The notes under the pieces: generated by a model | Database searches by the model: none | What the model saw: the letters and a program-made list of their open reading frames with translations, nothing else | Told to the model about the DNA's origin: nothing | Translations under genes and position numbers: made by a program | Shown: positions 1 to 6,644 of the stretch, in pieces | How positions within the stretch are numbered: position 1 is the first letter of the stretch | Layout: each line of letters starts with the position of its first letter | Source of the DNA: a virus | Reading direction: 5' to 3' (one strand) | IMG/VR virus record: IMGVR_UViG_3300008448_000581 | Coordinates: 1 to 25,119 of that record | Length of the DNA stretch: 25,119 nt

Positions 1-341
1 AGGAAAAGGCCAAGCAGTTGCCGGAACCCAAAACCTATCACTTGCTGTGTGCGTTACCGGAAATTCAAGAAACAACGGATGGCGGCATCATTAAGTCAGC
101 GCAGAGCATCCATTACGAAGAAGTGCTGTCCCCGGTGTTGTTTGTAGTCAGCATTGGGCCGGATGCTTATAAGGATGAAAAGCGTTTTCCGAGTGGCCCG
201 TCATGCAATGTGGGTGATTTTGTGTTGGTGCGTCCTAACACTGGCACCCGCGTCAAGATTCATGGCCGTGAGTTTCGTATCATTACCGATGATTCCGTAG
301 AGGCAGTGGTTGCCGACCCAAGAGGAATTAAACGTGCGTGA
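1..341 (+). CDS. Phage GroES-like co-chaperonin (5' partial)
   Basis: The reading frame is open from the window edge (first full codon at 3, reading EKAKQLPEPK) and stops with TGA at 339-341, so the true start is upstream. The TTG at 18 is therefore probably internal. The visible 113 residues contain the core expected of a phage co-chaperonin of the GroES (Cpn10) fold: a mobile-loop-like stretch with GGIIKSAQ, a beta strand VLFVVSIGPDAYKD, then GDFVLVRPNTGT and a C-terminal DDSVEAVVADPRGI. Related phage proteins cap the host GroEL chamber, and in T4 the analogue gp31 is needed to fold the major capsid protein. Placement just before scaffold and capsid genes fits that role. No GroEL is in the window, so it would use the host's. 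The family call rests on recalled similarity to phage proteins annotated this way. Confidence 0.75.
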   Translation, partial: EKAKQLPEPKTYHLLCALPEIQETTDGGIIKSAQSIHYEEVLSPVLFVVSIGPDAYKDEKRFPSGPSCNVGDFVLVRPNTGTRVKIHGREFRIITDDSVEAVVADPRGIKRA

Positions 342-348
342 GGAAAAT

Positions 349-930
349 ATGAGCGAAGACGATCAAAAAATTGTTTTGCGAACGCAAGCAATTTTAGACG
401 GGCTTGTTCATTATTTTACCGGCAAGCCATGTCACAAAGGGCATGTGGCAAAACGATATGTAAAGACTGGTCATTGCGTTGATTGCACAACCGATAGAAA
501 CAGAAGCGAAAAAAAAGTTGAATATCGGAAACAATATAAACAACGCAATTACTCAAAAATTTTGTTGAAAAACAAAATGCTGTATTCAGCTAATCCTGAT
601 AAATATAGGAAATATAACAGAGAGTACCAGAAAAAACATGTTGAAACGTTGCGCCCAAAAAATGCATTTCGTGCAATGCAAAGAATTGCCGCAAAACTGC
701 AAAGAACGCCATTATGGCTAACAGAAGACCATAAATGGATGGTAAGCGAGATTTACGATTTAGCGGCAAAAAGAACAAAGGCAACTGGTACAAAATGGGA
801 AGTGGATCACGTCGTGCCGCTAAGGGGAAGTTGTGTGTCGGGGCTTCATGTGCCGTGGAATTTGCAAGTTATTTTAATGGCGCAGAACCGCTCTAAAGGA
901 AATACGTTTAATTATCAGGCCATTGCGTAA
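349..930 (+). CDS. HNH homing endonuclease with N-terminal Cys/His module
   Basis: A 193-residue protein. I chose ATG 349 because GAGGAA lies just upstream; the longer frame from TTG 310 would overlap the co-chaperonin by 32 bases. The C-terminal HNH nuclease motif is clear: VDHVVPL (D153, H154), then VSGLHVPWNL (H167, N171) and AQNRSKGN (N180), as in the HNH fold that binds one metal ion and nicks or cuts DNA. The N-terminus carries C28-x3-H32-x10-C43-x2-C46 inside YFTGKPC...GH, a likely zinc-binding module followed by a very basic helical linker rich in K, R, Y and N. It stands alone between co-chaperonin and scaffold and splits neither, so it is a free-standing homing endonuclease. Bases 541-600 have 18 G+C of 60 by my count, against 39 of 60 in the capsid gene at 3481-3540, which suggests recent acquisition. 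Its stop codon overlaps the scaffold ribosome binding site. Confidence 0.88.
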   Translation: MSEDDQKIVLRTQAILDGLVHYFTGKPCHKGHVAKRYVKTGHCVDCTTDRNRSEKKVEYRKQYKQRNYSKILLKNKMLYSANPDKYRKYNREYQKKHVETLRPKNAFRAMQRIAAKLQRTPLWLTEDHKWMVSEIYDLAAKRTKATGTKWEVDHVVPLRGSCVSGLHVPWNLQVILMAQNRSKGNTFNYQAIA

Positions 931-940
931 GGGGGTTATC

Positions 941-1873
941 ATGGCAAAAGAAAACGAATTAGCAATAAACAATGGCATCTCGCATGGAGATGACGAAGAA
1001 CAAAATGTGGTGTTTGAAATTGAAGGCGAAGCACCCATTGAAATAGTGGATGACACGCCAGAGGAGGATCGAAACAGACCTCCAATGAAGGACGAGCCTC
1101 AAGAAGTTACAGAGGACGAGCTTCAAAGTTACAATGAGAGTGTTCGGAAAAGAATTAAGCATTTCAGTCGCGGCTATCACGAGGAGCGCCGTGCCAAGGA
1201 AGCTGCCTTGCGCGAGCGTGAAGAGGCGCTGCGTGTTGCTCAGACCATGGTGGAAGAGAACAAACGCCTGAAAAGCACGGTTACGCAGAACCAAGAAGCA
1301 CTGCTAGAGCAGGCTAAACGTGCCACTCAAGCGGAGCTGGAAAAGGCCAAAGAAGAGTATAAGAAAGCCTATGATATGGGCGATTCTGATGCTCTCGTGG
1401 CCGCACAAGAAAGCCTCACGGCTGCCAAAATTAAGGCAGATCGGGTGGCTAACTTTAAGCTGCCTCCTTTACAAGAGGAAGAGCCTAAGCTAAAACCAGA
1501 ACAACCCGAGCCGGTATTCGATAAACGCGCCGCAGAATGGGCGTCAAAGAATACTTGGTATGGAAATAACGAAGCAATGACGACTTATGCGTGGTCGTTG
1601 CATGATGAAATGACGAAACAGGGTATTCCGCCCGGTTCGGATTATTACTGGAACAAGCTGGATGCGGAAATTCGCCAGCGGTATCCAGAGCACTTTGACC
1701 CTTCTGATGCGCCTTCTCAGAAGAAAGCACCTGTAGTGGCTCCGGCCACGCGCAGCACAGCGCCCAAAAAGATCGTGCTGACGAAAACGCAGGTAGATGT
1801 CGCCCGGCGGCTTGGCCTCACTCCTGAAGCCTATGCCAAAGAGGTTGCGAAACTTAATCAAAGGAATGTTTGA
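941..1873 (+). CDS. Putative capsid scaffolding protein
   Basis: A 310-residue protein starting at ATG 941, with AAGGGGG at 929-935; the upstream TTG at 923 has no such site. It is highly charged. An acidic N-terminus (about residues 15-70, rich in D, E and P) is followed by a long predicted coiled coil of K/E/A/R heptads (about 70-170), then a proline-rich linker and a short C-terminal helical segment VDVARRLGLTPEAYAKEVAKL. An acidic, helical protein with a compact basic C-terminal helix, two small genes before the major capsid protein, is the usual form of a phage scaffold that directs procapsid assembly and then leaves. Its stop TGA (1871-1873) overlaps the next ATG, so the two are probably translationally coupled. 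The function is inferred from architecture and position; no catalytic motif is expected. Confidence 0.72.
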   Translation: MAKENELAINNGISHGDDEEQNVVFEIEGEAPIEIVDDTPEEDRNRPPMKDEPQEVTEDELQSYNESVRKRIKHFSRGYHEERRAKEAALREREEALRVAQTMVEENKRLKSTVTQNQEALLEQAKRATQAELEKAKEEYKKAYDMGDSDALVAAQESLTAAKIKADRVANFKLPPLQEEEPKLKPEQPEPVFDKRAAEWASKNTWYGNNEAMTTYAWSLHDEMTKQGIPPGSDYYWNKLDAEIRQRYPEHFDPSDAPSQKKAPVVAPATRSTAPKKIVLTKTQVDVARRLGLTPEAYAKEVAKLNQRNV

Positions 1874-2322
1874 TGGACAAGCAAATCAGAACGACTCGTG
1901 AAAATGAAACCCGTACCGCTGTGGAGCGCCCGGATCGGTGGCGTCCTGCACAGTTGCTACCCACTCCGAACCCGGAACCGGGATACAGGTTTAAATGGAT
2001 TCGAGTTTCCATGATGGGCAAGGACGATCCGAAGAACATTTCTAACAGCTTTGCCGAAGGCTGGGAGCCTGTGAAGCTTTCCATGCACCCGGAAGTCAAA
2101 CTGTTTTCGTTCGGGGAAAGCCGTATTCCAGACAGTATTGAAGTCGGTGGCTTGTTGCTTTGCAAGATTCCAGAAGAGTTCATGGAGCAGCGTTCCGCCC
2201 ACTATCAGAACGTGGCGGAGCAAGCGATGCAATCCGTGGATAACGACTACATGAAACAGAACGACCCGAGGATGCCGGTCTTTAGAGAGCGTCAATCTTC
2301 GAGTACGTTCGGACGACGATAA
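1873..2322 (+). CDS. Conserved phage protein, head module, function unknown
   Basis: A 149-residue soluble protein whose ATG overlaps the scaffold stop codon (TGATG at 1871-1875). It has an arginine- and proline-rich N-terminus (ERPDRWRPAQLLPTP), a central region with aromatic and hydrophobic strands (YRFKWIRVSMMG, EVGGLLLCKIPEEFM) and an Arg/Ser-rich tail. I see no membrane segment, signal peptide or catalytic motif. Tight coupling between scaffold and decoration or capsid genes suggests a head assembly or minor head component. I recall similar proteins at the same place in uncultivated phage genomes, always unnamed, so I give no function. Confidence 0.7.
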   Translation: MDKQIRTTRENETRTAVERPDRWRPAQLLPTPNPEPGYRFKWIRVSMMGKDDPKNISNSFAEGWEPVKLSMHPEVKLFSFGESRIPDSIEVGGLLLCKIPEEFMEQRSAHYQNVAEQAMQSVDNDYMKQNDPRMPVFRERQSSSTFGRR

Positions 2323-2338
2323 ACATTAGGAGAGAAAC

Positions 2339-2935
2339 ATGCCTTATCCGACCGTTTCGATCCCGTATGGCTTGGCACCTGTCAATCGTATTGACGGCAT
2401 GCCTTATGCTGGAGCCACTCGGGCAATCCCGATTGCTGTGGGTTACGCCACGGCGATCTTCAATGGCGACACCGTGAAACTGGATACCTCCGGCTTTCTG
2501 GTTGCCGACACTGGCACCAATAACGCGACCCCGGTTGGCGTGTTGGTGGGCGTTGAGTACATCAATGCACAAGGTCAGCGGATTTTTGGTCAGTATTACC
2601 CGGCCTCCGCATCGACCTCGTCCTTCCCTGCCCGCGCGTTTGTGATTGATGACCCGATGGTAGCCTTCAAGGTTGCCGTGGTGTCGTCTGGCACGACCAT
2701 TGGCTCGGTTGGCCGCGCAGCGATTGGTGCCAACATGGCTTTGGTGCAGACCGCAGGCAGCACCGCGACCGGCGATTCGTATGCCGCCGTGTTGTCGTCC
2801 AGCCCCGCAACCACCAACACCCTTCCGGTGCGTGTGATTGATGTGGTGCCGGAAACCGCCACTGGCGCAGACGCGTTCACGGAAGTGATCGTTAAGATCA
2901 ACACTCACCAGTACAACAGCACGACTGGTATCTAA
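2339..2935 (+). CDS. Putative capsid decoration/stabilisation protein
   Basis: A 198-residue protein with a strong ribosome site AGGAGAG (2328-2334) before ATG 2339. It is rich in A, G, T, S and V with few charges and almost no predicted helix, as in beta-rich virion proteins. Motifs include PYGLAPVN near the N-terminus and a small beta domain around residues 30-110 (GDTVKLDTSGFLV, PVGVLVGVEY) that resembles beta-tulip decoration proteins. The position directly upstream of the major capsid protein matches decoration proteins that bind the outside of expanded capsids. A short head fibre is an alternative. The name comes from position and composition, not from a decisive motif. Confidence 0.6.
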   Translation: MPYPTVSIPYGLAPVNRIDGMPYAGATRAIPIAVGYATAIFNGDTVKLDTSGFLVADTGTNNATPVGVLVGVEYINAQGQRIFGQYYPASASTSSFPARAFVIDDPMVAFKVAVVSSGTTIGSVGRAAIGANMALVQTAGSTATGDSYAAVLSSSPATTNTLPVRVIDVVPETATGADAFTEVIVKINTHQYNSTTGI

Positions 2936-2946
2936 GGAGCTAAATC

Positions 2947-3858
2947 ATGGCAATTTCACGTTCCCAGCTACTCAAGGAACTGCTCCCGGGCCTGAACGCG
3001 CTGTTCGGTCTGGAGTACGCCCGTTACGGCGAAGAGCATAAAGAAATCTACGAAACCGAATCTTCGGAACGTAGCTTTGAAGAAGAAACCAAGCTGTCCG
3101 GTTTCTCCGCTGCTCCGGTCAAGCCAGAAGGCCAATCCATGCAGTATGACAACGCGCAGGAAGCATGGACTGCACGGTATAACCACGAAACCATCGTCAG
3201 CGGTTTTGCGATCACCGAAGAAGCCATTGAGGACAACCTCTATGATTCTCTGTCGGCTCGTTACACCAAGGGGCTGGCCCGTTCGATGGCTTACACCAAG
3301 CAAGTCAAAGCGTCCTATGTGTTGAACAACGCCTTCTCCACCACCGTCACCTACGGCGATGGAAAGTCGCTGTGCGCCACGGATCACCCGCTGGTTTCTG
3401 GTGGCACCAACAGCAATCGCCCCACCATCGGCGCCGACCTGAACGAGACTTCGTTGGAAAACGCAGTCATTCAGATCGCCGGCTGGACGGACGAACGTGG
3501 CCTGTTGATCGCCGCCAAGCCCCGCAAGCTGATTGTTCCCCCTCAGTTGCAATTCGTCGCCACCCGCCTGCTCGGCACGGAACTCCGCGTCGGCACCACG
3601 GATAACGACATCAACGCGCTGAAGAACAACGGCTCGATCCCGGAAGGCTACACCGTCAACCACTGGCTGACCGACCCGAACGCGTGGTTCCTCATCACCG
3701 ACGTTCCGAATGGGCTGAAACACTTCGTGCGTACGCCCATGCAGACTGGAATGGATGGAGATTTTGACACGGGCAATGTTCGTTATAAGGCCCGCGAGCG
3801 GTATTCTTTTGGAGTGAGCGATCCGCTCGGTATCTTCGGTTCGCCCGGTTCGAGCTGA
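2947..3858 (+). CDS. Major capsid protein
   Basis: A 303-residue protein, ATG 2947 with AAGGAG at 2934-2939. The length and position (scaffold, decoration, capsid) fit an HK97-fold major head protein. Features include an N-terminal helix and extended arm (about residues 1-60), an internal region with WTARYNHETIVSGFAITEE and LARSMAYTKQVKAS like Mu gpT-type head subunits, a conserved LCATDHPLVSGGTNSNRPT turn, and a C-terminal NVRYKARERYSFGVSDPLGIFGS. It would form the icosahedral shell. The gene is distinctly G+C-rich (39 of 60 bases at 3481-3540) and is followed after 30 bases by an intrinsic terminator, as expected for a very highly expressed gene. I did not see a clear protease site, and no maturation protease lies in the window. 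Confidence 0.85.
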   Translation: MAISRSQLLKELLPGLNALFGLEYARYGEEHKEIYETESSERSFEEETKLSGFSAAPVKPEGQSMQYDNAQEAWTARYNHETIVSGFAITEEAIEDNLYDSLSARYTKGLARSMAYTKQVKASYVLNNAFSTTVTYGDGKSLCATDHPLVSGGTNSNRPTIGADLNETSLENAVIQIAGWTDERGLLIAAKPRKLIVPPQLQFVATRLLGTELRVGTTDNDINALKNNGSIPEGYTVNHWLTDPNAWFLITDVPNGLKHFVRTPMQTGMDGDFDTGNVRYKARERYSFGVSDPLGIFGSPGSS

Positions 3859-3888
3859 TGTAAAATCAAATACTTACGAGTGTTTGGA

Positions 3889-3909
3889 GGGGCCGAAAGG
3901 CCCCTTTTT
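3889..3909 (+). terminator. Intrinsic terminator after the capsid gene
   Basis: A perfect six-base-pair G/C stem, GGGGCC (3889-3894) with GGCCCC (3899-3904), encloses a GAAA tetraloop and is followed directly by five T (3905-3909). This is a classic rho-independent terminator. It would end much of the transcription from the head module and reduce read-through into the endonuclease and glycosyltransferase. Confidence 0.9.
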
Positions 3910-3981
3910 CATGCCTGTTTGCTTTTTGTTGGTTCCAGTGGTACATTACGGTCACTAGCTTTGTATCGCAAGGAGACGACG

Positions 3982-5061
3982 GTGACACAGGTAATCTACA
4001 AAATTATCAACTTGGTAAATGACAAATTTTATGTTGGAAGCACAAACAACAAGAAGGTGCGGTTTAGGCAGCACCGTAAATTGCTTCGAGGAAATCGACA
4101 CCATTGCAAGCATCTTCAAGCCGCATGGAACAAGTATGGTGAAGACAAATTTGATTTTCGAGTCATAGAAGAAGTCAGCACTGGAATATCATTGCAAGAA
4201 GTAGAAGATAAATACTTGCAAGAACACGTAGGTAAGCCATATTGCTACAACAGTGGATATGCTTCACAAGCACCTTGGAGGAATGCTCCTGCTCATGTAA
4301 CGCCAAATTTTGGGAAAGCCGTTAGTGAAGAGCAAAAGCAAGCCATTTCAACAACGCTAAAAGCTTTCTACGCAGAGAACTACTACAACCATCCGCGCGT
4401 AGGGAAATTGCATTCCGAAGAGACAAAAGCAAAAATCAGTGCAAGCAAGAAAGGCCAAAATGCCGGTGAAAGCCATTACCGTTACGGCCAAGTGTTGTCT
4501 CCAGAAGTGCGCGCAAAAATCAGTGCTACACAAGCTGGCAGGCCAAGCCCGCGCAAGGGGCAAAAAATGTCTGAGCAAGGGCGTAACAACGTCAAAGCTG
4601 CCGTCAAGCGTGGAGAAGAATCACATTTTTTCGGCAAGCGCCCGGTCAATGCAGACGATTTACAACGCGCCATTATTGCAACGCTACCTGACAGATTGGT
4701 ACGCGAATTTAAAAGCCTTACTGAAATGCGTAATACGTTAGGCGTGTCAATCGCAACGATTATTCGGGCATGCAAATCAGGCAATCCGGTGAAGTGTGGA
4801 GCAATTGCCGGGTGGGTGTTGTCATACAAAGACGCGCCACAAAATGTTGCGCCTGTCATCCCGCCGGAGTATGCACACCTGCCGCGCAGTCGCCAGCAGG
4901 CAAAGGAAGAAGGAGCCAAACAATACTTCACCGGCATTCCCTGTGATCGCGGCCATTTAAGCGTTAGATCGACTAAAGGAACATGTATAGAATGCAGGCG
5001 CGAAGACGATAAGCTCGCATATCAAAAAACCAAGGAGACAGCATGCAAGAAAAACGTGTAA
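3982..5061 (+). CDS. GIY-YIG homing endonuclease with NUMOD-like repeats
   Basis: A 359-residue protein. I chose GTG 3982 because AGGAG (3971-3975) sits six bases upstream and the nuclease domain begins at once; the frame is open back to GTG 3880 but that would run through the terminator. The N-terminal GIY-YIG domain (about 1-92) shows IYK (5-7), YVG (17-19), the catalytic arginine region R27-x3-H31, and probable metal-binding E75. Next come NUMOD3-like DNA-binding repeats (GKLHSEETKAKIS near 141, a second near 169-187, perhaps a third near 194), a helix-turn-helix resembling NUMOD1 (about 243-267), and a C-terminal C321-x3-H325-x9-C335-x2-C338 module in YFTGIPC...GH. It is a free-standing mobile endonuclease between capsid gene and glycosyltransferase. 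It overlaps the glycosyltransferase by 19 bases and contains that gene's ribosome site. Confidence 0.88.
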   Translation: MTQVIYKIINLVNDKFYVGSTNNKKVRFRQHRKLLRGNRHHCKHLQAAWNKYGEDKFDFRVIEEVSTGISLQEVEDKYLQEHVGKPYCYNSGYASQAPWRNAPAHVTPNFGKAVSEEQKQAISTTLKAFYAENYYNHPRVGKLHSEETKAKISASKKGQNAGESHYRYGQVLSPEVRAKISATQAGRPSPRKGQKMSEQGRNNVKAAVKRGEESHFFGKRPVNADDLQRAIIATLPDRLVREFKSLTEMRNTLGVSIATIIRACKSGNPVKCGAIAGWVLSYKDAPQNVAPVIPPEYAHLPRSRQQAKEEGAKQYFTGIPCDRGHLSVRSTKGTCIECRREDDKLAYQKTKETACKKNV

Positions 5062-5771
5062 GCCTGACAGGTCGCAAACTGATGATTGCTATTCCCGCGT
5101 ATGACGGAAAGATCAATATCCAGTCTGCCTTTGAACTCCCGCAACTGGCTTTGTCTGCGGCGAAGTACGGGTTCAATATCCAGCTTGTTCATATGTCAGG
5201 CTGCTCGATCATCACCCGCGCTCGCAACTCTTTGGTCAATCAGTTCCTAGAGTCGGACTGCACAGAACTTCTGTTCATCGACGCTGACATTCACTTCAAG
5301 CGCGATGATGTGATCCGCATCATGGCTCTTGGCGGGGATAAAGATGTGCTGGCAGGAGCGTACCCGCGCCGTGCCAAGGATCAAATGTTCTTTACCGACA
5401 TCTACTACAACGATCACGGCGGCATTGACCTGACGGAAGAAGGCTTGCTACAGGTAGAGCGTATTGGTACCGGGTTCATGTTTATCCGCCGCCACGTATT
5501 TGAAGTACTGCGCGACAAACACCCGGAGTGGAAGTATTGGGTGGATGTGGAGAAAACGCACCATTACTCGTTTTTTGACTTCTTGGTTACGCCGGAAGGG
5601 TACATGGGCGAGGACTATTTGTTCTGTGATCGAGTCAGGGCAGAAGGGTTTAAGGTCTATTTGGATTCGGAGATTAACCTCGGCCACTACGGAACAACGG
5701 AATTTACCGGCCATTTTGGGGAGCAAGTGCTCCAGCCGATGATTAAAAACGCTATGAAAAACAGTGTTTGA
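5043..5771 (+). CDS. Phage glycosyltransferase, GT-A-like
   Basis: A 242-residue cytoplasmic protein, ATG 5043 with AAGGAG at 5032-5037 inside the endonuclease gene. The GT-A-type nucleotide-sugar fold is indicated by an N-terminal strand LMIAIPAYDGK, an ARNSLV helix, and the metal-binding DxD-like FIDADIHF (about residue 77-84). It also has a GTGFMFIRR strand and a C-terminal GEDYLFCDRVRAEGF segment ending in a conserved-looking histidine (LGHYG). Such enzymes move a sugar from a nucleotide donor to an acceptor, with DxD holding the metal and diphosphate. The acceptor is unknown: neighbouring virion proteins, phage DNA or host surface sugars are all possible. Position next to the capsid gene favours virion glycosylation, but only by inference. 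Confidence 0.8.
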   Translation: MQEKRVSLTGRKLMIAIPAYDGKINIQSAFELPQLALSAAKYGFNIQLVHMSGCSIITRARNSLVNQFLESDCTELLFIDADIHFKRDDVIRIMALGGDKDVLAGAYPRRAKDQMFFTDIYYNDHGGIDLTEEGLLQVERIGTGFMFIRRHVFEVLRDKHPEWKYWVDVEKTHHYSFFDFLVTPEGYMGEDYLFCDRVRAEGFKVYLDSEINLGHYGTTEFTGHFGEQVLQPMIKNAMKNSV

Positions 5772-5817
5772 CCGCACTAAACAGCCGTGCTAAAAAGTAG
5801 GTAACCCGGGAATACTG

Positions 5818-5862
5818 GGTGTGTCCGACAGACCCGGCTGACTTCATGCAGACGGACACACC
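5818..5862 (+). promoter_or_regulatory. Ten-base perfect inverted repeat in leader
   Basis: GGTGTGTCCG (5818-5827) is perfectly complementary to CGGACACACC (5853-5862) across a 25-base loop, inside the 112-base gap between the glycosyltransferase and the next gene. No T-run follows, so it is not a normal terminator. It ends ten bases before the GAGGGA ribosome site (5872-5877). It could be an RNA stem in the 5' leader, a processing site or a binding site. The upstream part of the gap also contains CCCGGG and GGGT blocks that could form competing pairings. Confidence 0.55.
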
Positions 5863-5883
5863 GAACCGCATGAGGGACAATTT

Positions 5884-6372
5884 ATGACGTTCAGCACCTT
5901 TTCGGGGCCGCTTCGCGCTGGCACCGTCAAAGAGGGCGTGGGTGAAAACACCGGCCTCGTTCAACTGGCTCGCTCTGCCACTATCGGCTTTGCAGCGATG
6001 ACCACCTCTCCCACCGCTCAGGCACTCTTCACGCTGCCTGCCGGTTCTAAGATTCTTCGTTTCAATGTGGAAGTCGTTACTGCCATTTCCGGCGGTTCGG
6101 TATCTAACGTCGGCGTGACTGTTGGCGATTCGGGTACGGCCAACAAGTACGTCACCACGTTCAATACGGGTTTGACTTCCGTGAAAGTGGCACAGGCGAC
6201 CATTGATGCAGCAACGGTAGTGGCGCAGACCAATAATCTTGGCACATCGGATGTCGCCGTGCTGGGCACCTTCACGGCAGCGGGCGGGAACCCCACCGCC
6301 GGTTCAATTGTTGTCACGGTGGAATACATTCAGCGTCTTGATAATGGGGCGCAAGTTCCGCTATCGGCTTGA
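5884..6372 (+). CDS. Putative beta-rich virion structural protein
   Basis: A 162-residue protein, ATG 5884 with GAGGGA at 5872-5877. It begins MTFSTFSGPLRAGTVKEG followed by NTGLVQLARSATI, a start I recall from phage structural proteins that use FSGP-type N-termini. The rest is a run of predicted beta strands rich in T, V, A, S and G (LPAGSKILRFNVEVVTAI, AVLGTFTAAGGNPTAGSIVV) with almost no helix. No enzyme motif is seen. It opens a set of surface-type proteins (5884-8385) after the glycosyltransferase, so it may be a head fibre or tail accessory protein. Confidence 0.6.
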   Translation: MTFSTFSGPLRAGTVKEGVGENTGLVQLARSATIGFAAMTTSPTAQALFTLPAGSKILRFNVEVVTAISGGSVSNVGVTVGDSGTANKYVTTFNTGLTSVKVAQATIDAATVVAQTNNLGTSDVAVLGTFTAAGGNPTAGSIVVTVEYIQRLDNGAQVPLSA

Positions 6373-6388
6373 CGTTTAGGAGCCTGTT

Positions 6389-6643
6389 ATGGCTAAAACA
6401 AACTATAGCCCTACGTTCCCGATGTACCCGGGAGGGGCGGTTGCAATTACGCCAAGCAATACCGTCAACCTTGCTAATCCTGCGGTTATCTATGTGGGTA
6501 GTACGGGTAACGTACGTGTGCTGACTGCACAGGGAGATGATGTTACGTTTGTCAACGTCCCTGCTGGCGCAGTTCTCCCCGTGCAAGTCATTCGGGTATA
6601 TTCCACAAGTACTACTGCCACTAACCTTGTAGGTATCTATTAA
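6389..6643 (+). CDS. Spike-base-like small virion protein
   Basis: An 84-residue protein, ATG 6389 with TTAGGAG at 6377-6383. The pattern of PGGAVAITPSNTVNL, AVIYVGSTGNVRVLT, TFVNVPAGAVLPVQVIRVY and a terminal ATNLVGIY matches the small all-beta proteins annotated as 'spike base protein' in the gene transfer agent family typified by RCAP_rcc01079. Those sit on the capsid vertex or spike. The fit is by recalled motif order, not by alignment. The next gene's ATG follows its stop after one base, so expression is likely coupled with the LamG-like protein, and the two may form one surface assembly. Confidence 0.6.
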   Translation: MAKTNYSPTFPMYPGGAVAITPSNTVNLANPAVIYVGSTGNVRVLTAQGDDVTFVNVPAGAVLPVQVIRVYSTSTTATNLVGIY

Positions 6644-6644
6644 G

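Noticed and set aside
349-930. Group I intron or intein hosting the endonucleases
   Set aside because: None of the three endonucleases interrupts a gene, and no split reading frame or splice-type ends are seen; they are free-standing.
2968-3723. A 251-codon open frame on the minus strand inside the capsid gene, with similar long minus-strand frames at 2282-2908 and 19681-20472
   Set aside because: They lie opposite well-supported G+C-rich genes, have no ribosome sites or recognisable motifs, and their translations are rich in R, G and H as expected from reading codons backwards.
3919-3947. Possible sigma-70 promoter (TTGCTT 17 bases before TACATT) upstream of the GIY-YIG gene
   Set aside because: Only three of six and four of six consensus bases match, which is common by chance. 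No extended -10 is present.
3880-3981. Longer GIY-YIG start at GTG 3880
   Set aside because: It would add 34 residues encoded through the terminator hairpin, with no ribosome site; GTG 3982 has AGGAG at the right distance and begins at the nuclease domain.
1186-5380. The identical 15-mer GCGCCGTGCCAAGGA at 1186-1200 and 5366-5380
   Set aside because: Both encode R-R-A-K in unrelated genes. A chance 15-base match is not surprising in a 25 kb window, and no other similarity surrounds them.
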